The notes under the pieces were generated by a model, which searched no databases, was not told the DNA's origin, and saw only the letters and a program-made list of their open reading frames with translations. From Intestinibacter sp034113885 (lineage in GTDB: Bacteria; Bacillota; Clostridia; Peptostreptococcales; Peptostreptococcaceae): DNA of 6,652 nucleotides. The translations under genes were made by a program, and so were the position numbers. Below, piece after piece: positions 1-4,344 of this stretch. The stretch is taken from the NCBI RefSeq assembly GCF_034113885.1, contig NZ_JAXEWM010000043.1:1-6652 (forward strand), in the 5' to 3' direction. How positions within the stretch are numbered: position 1 is the stretch's first letter; every line of letters starts with the position of its first letter.

Positions 1-34
1 TATCCAATTTAATTTGCATATTTTTCTAATTAAT

Positions 35-119
35 TGTACCCATACAAATTTTATTTTGCAAAATTTATAAATAAGTGTACTCACACGAGTATATTTAATA
101 GTAAAATATACCTATGCAA
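35..119 (+). repeat. Three phased 13-bp direct repeats upstream of the B6 kinase gene (candidate operator)
   Basis: Three copies of a 13-base unit lie at 35-47 (TGTACCCATACAA), 76-88 (TGTACTCACACGA) and 107-119 (TATACCTATGCAA). They fit one consensus, TRTACYYAYRCRA, and every difference between copies is a transition. Start-to-start distances are 41 and 31 bases, close to four and three helical turns, so all copies would face the same side of the DNA. MocR/GntR-type PdxR regulators are known to control B6 salvage genes and often use direct repeats. Assigning this array to such a regulator is inference; no regulator gene is in the window. Confidence 0.5.
80..107 (+). promoter_or_regulatory. 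Weak candidate promoter for the B6 kinase gene
   Basis: A possible -10 TAAAAT (102-107, 5/6 to consensus) sits 16 bases after a poor -35 CTCACA (80-85, 4/6). The -35 is inside the second direct repeat and the -10 ends at the first base of the third. A weak promoter embedded in repeats fits activator- or repressor-controlled transcription, but AT-rich sequence produces such matches by chance. Confidence 0.3.
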
Positions 120-144
120 TTTTTTAATTAACGGAGGAATATTT

Positions 145-966
145 ATGATTAAAAAGGTAGCCGCAATAAACGATATGTCAGGAATTGGAAAATGTTCACT
201 TACAGTAGCAATCCCGATATTATCTGCATTAAAAACTCAATGCTGTCCATATCCGACAGCTATACTATCTAGTCAAACTGGATACCCAAAATTTACTTAT
301 TTAGATTTGACATCTCAAATGGATGAATACGGTAAAACTTGGAAAGAATTAAATGTGAACTTCGACACTATATACAGTGGTTTTTTAGGCTCTATAGATC
401 AAATAGATATGGTTTGTGAATTTATCGAAAATAATAAAGGTGCCTACGTAATAGTAGACCCTGTAATGGGAGATGGTGGTGATTACTACCAAACATTTAA
501 CGACAATATATGTAATAAAATAAAGGATTTAGTTAAAATATCAGACTTAGTAACTCCAAACTTGACTGAAGCCTGTCTTTTAACAGGAAACAAATATCAC
601 ACGAATTATACAATTGAAGAAGCTCTAGACTTAGCTAAAGAAATATCTAATCTAGGTCCTAAAAAAATCGTAATAACAGGTATAATAGTCGGCGATGAGA
701 TAGTAAACTTGGGATACGATAGAGATAAAGACGAGTCGTTTTCTTATTCACTAAAATACAACAACAAATCTTACAGCGGAACTGGAGATATATTTACATC
801 TATAATGGCTGGTCTTATAACTAACGACCACAGCTTAGAGGACTCTATAAAAATAGCATCAGATTTTATATTTAAATGTATAGAATACACTGGTAAATAC
901 GATATAGATCCAAACGACGGCGTATTTTTTGAATTATTCTTAAATGACTTAACATCTATAAATTAA
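145..966 (+). CDS. pdxK: Pyridoxal/pyridoxamine kinase (B6 salvage, ribokinase superfamily)
   Basis: This 273-residue cytosolic kinase is predicted to use ATP to phosphorylate the 5'-hydroxyl of pyridoxamine, pyridoxal or pyridoxine in the salvage route to pyridoxal phosphate. The N-terminal stretch with NDMSGIGKCSL (9-19) and SSQTGYP (42-48) is typical of PdxK/PdxY kinases. VDPVMGDGG (104-112) and TPNLTEA (137-143) are ATP/metal-site motifs. SGTGD (211-215) is the ribokinase anion-hole motif with catalytic Asp215. Length matches the family. The ATG at 145 is chosen because GGAGG (133-137) lies 7 bases upstream and the protein then starts with the usual MIKKVAAIND. An in-frame TTG at 34 would add 37 residues of non-family sequence running through the repeat array. 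Two PLP-dependent enzymes lie downstream. The symbol could equally be pdxY; clostridial members are usually called pyridoxamine kinase. Confidence 0.9.
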   Translation: MIKKVAAINDMSGIGKCSLTVAIPILSALKTQCCPYPTAILSSQTGYPKFTYLDLTSQMDEYGKTWKELNVNFDTIYSGFLGSIDQIDMVCEFIENNKGAYVIVDPVMGDGGDYYQTFNDNICNKIKDLVKISDLVTPNLTEACLLTGNKYHTNYTIEEALDLAKEISNLGPKKIVITGIIVGDEIVNLGYDRDKDESFSYSLKYNNKSYSGTGDIFTSIMAGLITNDHSLEDSIKIASDFIFKCIEYTGKYDIDPNDGVFFELFLNDLTSIN

Positions 967-975
967 AAGTTCTAC

Positions 976-1021
976 ATCCTCCCCTATTTCTATAAAATAT
1001 ATTATAGAATGAAGGGAGGAT
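976..1021 (+). promoter_or_regulatory. Hairpin sequestering the Shine-Dalgarno of the YlbF-family gene
   Basis: ATCCTCCC (976-983) is an exact complement of GGGAGGAT (1014-1021). After a 4x4 internal loop, TTCTATAA (988-995) pairs exactly with TTATAGAA (1002-1009), closing on a 6-base loop. The 3' arm of the basal stem contains the whole SD GGGAGGA (1014-1020), 5 bases before the ATG at 1026, so the folded RNA would hide it. The 5' arm imitates the anti-SD of 16S rRNA. The 3' arm is followed by T1021-T1025, so the same fold could act as an intrinsic terminator after the kinase gene. The pairing is read directly; either function is inference. Confidence 0.6.
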
Positions 1022-1025
1022 TTTT

Positions 1026-1346
1026 ATGAATATAAATCAAATGGCACAAGAGCTAGCTAGGCTTATAAAAAATAGCGATGAATTTAAAACTATGAATAAA
1101 TACAAAAAGGAAATAGAAAAAAACAAAAATATAAAGAGACAGCTAGATAATTATATGAGTAAAAAAGACAAAATTTACACTAGATATAAAATAGATGAAG
1201 CCAACCGAAAAATATCTCAACTAGACAAAGAATACTCAAAGGTATTTCAAACACCTCTAGTAGAAAACTACTTTAAAAGCACCCAAAAATTTAATTTACT
1301 TATGCAAAATGTATATAAATCAATCGAAGAAGAGCTTTTAAAATAA
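1026..1346 (+). CDS. YlbF/YmcA-family small helical protein
   Basis: This 106-residue, highly charged, nearly all-helical protein has no signal peptide or membrane segment. The start reads MNINQMAQELARLIKNSDEF, followed by two long Lys/Glu-rich helices and a C-terminal helix around NYFKSTQKFNLLMQNVY (81-97). This is the pattern of the Com_YlbF (DUF964) family, whose members YlbF and YmcA in Bacillus subtilis form a complex with YaaT that affects RNase Y specificity, competence, sporulation and biofilm. It is shorter than YlbF and YmcA and closer in size to the less studied YheA-type members, so no symbol is given. The gene starts 59 bases after the kinase stop and could be co-transcribed with it. 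Its SD is GGGAGGA (1014-1020), within a hairpin. The family call is fairly secure; the exact role here is unknown. Confidence 0.75.
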   Translation: MNINQMAQELARLIKNSDEFKTMNKYKKEIEKNKNIKRQLDNYMSKKDKIYTRYKIDEANRKISQLDKEYSKVFQTPLVENYFKSTQKFNLLMQNVYKSIEEELLK

Positions 1347-1425
1347 TAATTTTCCCTCTTATTTCAAATATCCTTTTAATACAAGAATTTGACTATAATA
1401 TAACGCAATTTTTTTCATTATAATA

Positions 1426-1455
1426 ACTATTTTTTGCTAAAAAAGTAATTTTTTT
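1426..1455 (+). terminator. Weak terminator-like hairpin after the YlbF-family gene
   Basis: ACT (1426-1428) pairs with AGT (1444-1446), and after a bulged A1429, TTTTT (1430-1434) pairs with AAAAA (1439-1443). The loop is TGCT, and AA plus seven T residues follow (1449-1455). The stem has only one G-C pair and in this AT-rich sequence may be chance, but it is the only terminator candidate seen after 1346. Confidence 0.3.
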
Positions 1456-1507
1456 GTCAAATTAGATTGCTTTTATTCGATTTAAGTTTTATTATTAAAT
1501 ATATATC

Positions 1508-1571
1508 AATTTATCGTAAAATCGTTATCTCGAGTACATTTGAAGTATACGTAACTATGTCACGATAAATT
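1508..1571 (+). repeat. Interrupted dyad / long imperfect hairpin in the leader region
   Basis: AATTTATCGT (1508-1517) is perfectly complementary to ACGATAAATT (1562-1571). On the same axis, GTTA (1524-1527) pairs with TAAC (1552-1555) and AT (1521-1522) with AT (1557-1558), so the symmetry continues inward past mismatches. The right arm shares its last four bases with the CodY box. It could be a DNA operator with spaced half-sites or an RNA hairpin in a long 5' UTR. Confidence 0.5.
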
Positions 1572-1582
1572 TTCAGAAAATA
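1568..1582 (+). promoter_or_regulatory. CodY box (14/15 match)
   Basis: AATTTTCAGAAAATA matches the established CodY consensus AATTTTCWGAAAATT at every position except the last. CodY is the Firmicute global regulator activated by branched-chain amino acids and usually GTP. The box lies 104 bases before the ATG at 1687, in a long intergenic region ahead of a gene resembling isoleucine 2-epimerase, which makes biological sense. That CodY acts here, and whether it represses or blocks elongation, is inference. Confidence 0.7.
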
Positions 1583-1588
1583 TTTAAA

Positions 1589-1631
1589 ATAGATTTACAT
1601 ATAAATATGTTTTCAATGTGTTTAAATCTAT
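1589..1631 (+). repeat. Second dyad in the leader region
   Basis: ATAGATTTA (1589-1597) is perfectly complementary to TAAATCTAT (1623-1631). The interior contains a competing small hairpin, ACATA (1597-1601) with TATGT (1606-1610). It lies between the CodY box and the start codon and overlaps the best promoter candidate, so it may be an operator or, if transcription begins upstream, a leader structure. AT-only dyads also arise by chance. Confidence 0.35.
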
Positions 1632-1638
1632 CTAATAT
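1610..1638 (+). promoter_or_regulatory. Weak candidate promoter for the epimerase-like gene
   Basis: TTTTCA (1610-1615, 4/6) and TAATAT (1633-1638, 4/6) are 17 bases apart. This is the best-spaced pair found between the CodY box and the start codon. It would give a leader of about 40 bases and place CodY just upstream of -35. The match is poor, and a promoter upstream of the CodY box is also possible. Confidence 0.25.
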
Positions 1639-1686
1639 GTATGTTAAAAATTATATATTAAAAGTTGTGAAATAGGGGGGATTGAA

Positions 1687-3012
1687 ATGAGTTCATTATC
1701 AACAAGCAAAGAAATATGCGCTAGAGAATTAGAAGTATTAGCAAAAACTCAAAAACTACCATACTGTCCAATAGCATTTGAATCAGGAAAAGGTGCTCTT
1801 CTTTACGATTATGAAGGTAAAGAATACATAGATTTACTATCAAGTGCTTCTTCAGCAAATATAGGACATGGTAACGAAGAAGTAGCAGAAGCTGTAAAAG
1901 AACAAATGTCTAAATTAGCTCAATTTTCAATAGTTTACTTCTCTTGTAAGGAACCTGTTGAATACGCTGAAAAATTAATAGAATTATATCCAGGGGACAA
2001 CAATAAAAAAGTTTTATTCTCAACTACAGGATCTGAATCAATAGATGCTGCTATAAAATTAGCTAAAGGCTACACAGGAAGAAATAAATTAATATCTTTC
2101 AACGGAGCTTATCACGGAAGTACTTTCGGTGCTATATCTATATCTGCAATAAGCTTAAACATGAGAAGAAAAATGGGTTCTATGATACCAGATGTTTATC
2201 ATTTTAACTATCCAAAATGTATCACATGCCCATATGGAAAATGTGAAGAATCTTGTAACCTAGAATGCTTAAAGGAAATAGAAACTGCATTCGATTTATA
2301 CTTACCACCAGAAGAGGTTGCTGCTGTATTCTTTGAACCAATAGCAGGAGATGCTGGTATAATCGTACCTCCTAAAAAATACGTACAAGGTCTAGCTGAA
2401 TTATGTAAAAAACACGGTATTTTATTCATAGTTGATGAAATACAACAAGCTTGGGGAAGAAGTGGTAAATTCTTCGCTATAGAAAATTTCGATGTTGAAC
2501 CAGACCTAATAGTTATGGGTAAATCATCAGGTGCAGGACTTCCAATGGGTATTGTAATGGGTAAAACTGAAATAATGGACAGCTTAGATGCCCCAGCTCA
2601 CTTATTTACAATGTCAGGAAACTCAACAGTTTGTACTGCTGCATTAAAAATGCTAGAAATATTTGAAAGAGAAGGCTTAGTAGAACAATCTAGAGTAAAA
2701 GGTGAATACTTTAAAAATAAATTCTTAGAGCTACAAAAGAAATACGACATAATAAAAGATGTTCGTGGACTTGGATTATCAATAGGTGTAGACCTACCAG
2801 ATAAAAATACTACTACTAAAATAATCTATCAATGTCAACAAAATGGTTTAGTTTTAATATCTCTTGGAGAATGTACTTTAAGAGTTCAACCACCACTTGT
2901 TATAACTTACGAACAAATAGACAAAGCTATAGCTATAATCGAAGAAGCTATACAAGATTTACTAGCTGGTAAAATATCTGACGAAGCTTTAACTGTTATA
3001 AACGGATGGTAG
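1687..3012 (+). CDS. Class III PLP aminotransferase-fold enzyme, isoleucine 2-epimerase/amino-acid racemase-like
   Basis: This 441-residue cytosolic fold-type I PLP enzyme is related to 4-aminobutyrate aminotransferases. Visible sites are TTGSE (113-117, phosphate cup), YHGS (142-145, ring-stacking Tyr142), FEP with Glu217, VDEIQQAWGRSGK (249-261) with Asp250 contacting the pyridine nitrogen, GKSSGAGLPMG (278-288) with Schiff-base Lys279, HLFTMSGN (305-312) with Thr308, and LRVQPPL (398-404) with Arg399. From memory, YTGR, YHGST, SLNMxRKxG, SLDAPAHLFT and the C-terminal LRxQPPLVI...GW closely follow Lactobacillus buchneri isoleucine 2-epimerase, so racemising isoleucine or related amino acids is at least as likely as transamination. 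A Cys-rich insert (C178, C181, C186, C190, C194) also occurs in some related aminotransferases. Translation uses an unusual G6 run (1675-1680). A CodY box lies upstream and a terminator-like hairpin downstream. Fold is certain; substrate is not. Confidence 0.85.
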   Translation: MSSLSTSKEICARELEVLAKTQKLPYCPIAFESGKGALLYDYEGKEYIDLLSSASSANIGHGNEEVAEAVKEQMSKLAQFSIVYFSCKEPVEYAEKLIELYPGDNNKKVLFSTTGSESIDAAIKLAKGYTGRNKLISFNGAYHGSTFGAISISAISLNMRRKMGSMIPDVYHFNYPKCITCPYGKCEESCNLECLKEIETAFDLYLPPEEVAAVFFEPIAGDAGIIVPPKKYVQGLAELCKKHGILFIVDEIQQAWGRSGKFFAIENFDVEPDLIVMGKSSGAGLPMGIVMGKTEIMDSLDAPAHLFTMSGNSTVCTAALKMLEIFEREGLVEQSRVKGEYFKNKFLELQKKYDIIKDVRGLGLSIGVDLPDKNTTTKIIYQCQQNGLVLISLGECTLRVQPPLVITYEQIDKAIAIIEEAIQDLLAGKISDEALTVINGW

Positions 3013-3067
3013 GCTTTTAGATATCGCTAACTGATACTATTTAAAAATAATAAATAATATAATTTTG

Positions 3068-3102
3068 AAATTAGGTCTAATATGTTTTATTAGACCTAAT
3101 TT
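3068..3102 (+). terminator. Terminator-like hairpin between the two PLP enzyme genes
   Basis: AAATTAGGTCTAAT (3068-3081) is perfectly complementary to ATTAGACCTAATTT (3089-3102), a 14-bp stem that can extend by one A-T pair over a 5-base loop. The T tract is short and broken (TTTATAT), and T3063-T3066 upstream gives a short U tract on the other strand as well. It probably terminates the epimerase-like transcript at least partly; read-through into the next gene is possible. Confidence 0.6.
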
Positions 3103-3115
3103 ATATGATAACATA

Positions 3116-3144
3116 TTGATATTCCTATAACCGGAATATATTAC
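3116..3144 (+). promoter_or_regulatory. Candidate promoter with an operator-like dyad in its spacer
   Basis: TTGATA (3116-3121, 5/6) is 17 bases from TATTAC (3139-3144, 4/6). Between them is the dyad ATATTCC (3119-3125) / GGAATAT (3133-3139) with a 7-base centre, touching both promoter boxes. A protein bound there would directly compete with RNA polymerase. It suggests the downstream aminotransferase has its own regulated promoter. Promoter and operator roles are inferred from position. Confidence 0.45.
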
Positions 3145-3178
3145 CATATAATTAGTTTGAAATAAGGGGGATAATTTT

Positions 3179-4288
3179 ATGGAATACAGAATAAAAAAAT
3201 CAATTGCATCTCAAATAAAAGAAACATATGCAATTGAAGGTGAAGACGCTTTTAACAATATAGACATCGACTGCGCTGAAGGTATCAATATAGTATCATT
3301 TTCAGATGCCGCAATAGATGCGTTTAACTCTATTGACTACACAATAATGAAGGACTACCCTCATTCACTTACTGTTAAAAAGGCTATAGCTGATTTCTGG
3401 GAAAAATACACTGATACAAAAATAAATGATGACAACATAGTTTTATGTGACGGTTCTATAGCAGCTTTATTCTTGATAAACAAGCTTTTCATAGAAAATG
3501 GAGATAAAGTTTTAGGACTAGCTCCTCAATTTCCTGAATACGGTACAGATGTTGAAATGGTCGGCGGTGTATTCGACACTTACACATTAAAGCCTGAAAA
3601 CAACTATAAATTTATAGCAGATGAATTTATCGACATGATAACAGACGATTTAAAATTAATCTATCTAGACAACCCAAACAACCCTACTGGACAAATAATG
3701 CCAATTGAAGATATAGAAAAAGTCTTAAAGGCTGCATACGATAAAAACGTAGTTGTGCTAGTAGACGAAGCTTACGGAGACTACATGGATTCTAAAAATT
3801 CAGCAGTAACTCTAGTTCCAAAATACGAAAACTTAATAGTTACAAAGACTTTCTCTAAGGCTTACGGACTTGCAGGTCTTAGAGGTGGATACATAGTTCA
3901 AAACGAAAACTTAACTAAGGCTATGAAAAATATAAATACACCTTACGAAATGACATCTGTAACTAGAGCTGTTGCAGCTAAGGTTGTAGGCGATTACGAC
4001 TTTTTAGTAGAAATGAGAAAAGCAAACGCCGAAATGAAGAGCAAAATAGTAAAAGACTACAAAAACTTGAGCATCTCTGAAAACGGAGATACTGTATCTA
4101 TAATGATGGTAACTCACAAAAACAAAGATATCGATTTAGAAAAGGAATTTGCTAAATTAAAAATAGGTGTTATATCTTGTGCTTCATTTAAATCTGTAGG
4201 TAAAAACTCTATTAGATTTAGATTCCCATCACCAGAATATCTACCTAGATTAATAGAAGCGTCTGAAATTATAGACAATATAGAATAG
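3179..4288 (+). CDS. Class I/II (HisC-like) PLP-dependent aminotransferase
   Basis: This 369-residue cytosolic fold-type I aminotransferase has the length and motif order of the histidinol-phosphate aminotransferase-like branch. Visible sites are DGS (91-93, phosphate contact), Tyr121 in PQFPEYG, NPNNPTG (165-171) with Asn168, VDEAYGDY (195-202) with Asp196 and Tyr199, TKTFSKAYGLAGLRGGY (222-238) with Schiff-base Lys227 and Arg235, and IRFRFP (345-350), where Arg346 or Arg348 should bind the substrate carboxylate. No other histidine-biosynthesis gene is nearby, so a true hisC role is doubtful. An amino-acid or D-amino-acid transaminase partnering the preceding epimerase-like enzyme is plausible but unproven. 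The ATG at 3179 follows a G5 run (3166-3170) 8 bases upstream. Its initiation region is nearly identical to that of the preceding PLP gene. The gene ends just before a strong terminator. Confidence 0.88.
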   Translation: MEYRIKKSIASQIKETYAIEGEDAFNNIDIDCAEGINIVSFSDAAIDAFNSIDYTIMKDYPHSLTVKKAIADFWEKYTDTKINDDNIVLCDGSIAALFLINKLFIENGDKVLGLAPQFPEYGTDVEMVGGVFDTYTLKPENNYKFIADEFIDMITDDLKLIYLDNPNNPTGQIMPIEDIEKVLKAAYDKNVVVLVDEAYGDYMDSKNSAVTLVPKYENLIVTKTFSKAYGLAGLRGGYIVQNENLTKAMKNINTPYEMTSVTRAVAAKVVGDYDFLVEMRKANAEMKSKIVKDYKNLSISENGDTVSIMMVTHKNKDIDLEKEFAKLKIGVISCASFKSVGKNSIRFRFPSPEYLPRLIEASEIIDNIE

Positions 4289-4291
4289 AAA

Positions 4292-4336
4292 AAAAGGCGA
4301 TTACACTAACAATCATACAATGTGTAATCGTCTTTT
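4292..4336. terminator. Bidirectional intrinsic terminator between convergent genes
   Basis: AAAAGGCGATTACAC (4292-4306) pairs with GTGTAATCGTCTTTT (4322-4336), 15 pairs with one G-U, around a 15-base loop. On the plus strand the stem ends in TTTT then ATATTTT. On the minus strand the stem is followed by a run of seven U residues plus more, so it should also end the ABC transporter message. It fills nearly the whole 56-base gap between the two stop codons. Confidence 0.9.
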
Positions 4337-4344
4337 ATATTTTG

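Larger units (their letters stand above)
1347..1686. other. 340-base AT-rich intergenic control region
   Basis: No credible gene is present on either strand. The region holds a weak terminator-like hairpin (1426-1455), a 64-base interrupted dyad (1508-1571), a CodY box (1568-1582), a second dyad (1589-1631) and a weak promoter candidate. TATAAT strings at 1394-1399 and 1419-1424 lack a well-placed -35. I see none of the conserved cores of T-box, SAM, lysine, glycine or TPP riboswitches. The length and dyad density suggest a regulated leader or promoter for the downstream aminotransferase-fold gene. Confidence 0.6.

Noticed and set aside
34..144. Upstream in-frame TTG start for the B6 kinase, adding 37 residues
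   Set aside because: The added residues do not look like the family, they run through the direct repeats, and the ATG at 145 has a good SD and the expected N-terminus.
1389..1424. TTGACT (1389-1394) with TATAAT (1419-1424) as a sigma-A promoter
   Set aside because: Both boxes are good but the spacer is 24 bases, far too long; TATAAT at 1394 overlaps the -35 itself.
1454..1471. Sigma-54 type promoter (TTGTCA ... TTGCT) before the epimerase-like gene
   Set aside because: The essential GG of the -24 element is missing at the required 10-base spacing from GC at 1469-1470.
2208..2429. 73-codon minus-strand reading frame inside the epimerase-like gene
   Set aside because: It is antisense to a strongly conserved enzyme, has no SD and shows no recognisable protein features.
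3061..3075. Second CodY box, AATTTTGAAATTAGG, between the PLP genes
   Set aside because: Only about 9 of 15 positions match, the central CWG is lost, and the sequence belongs to the terminator stem.
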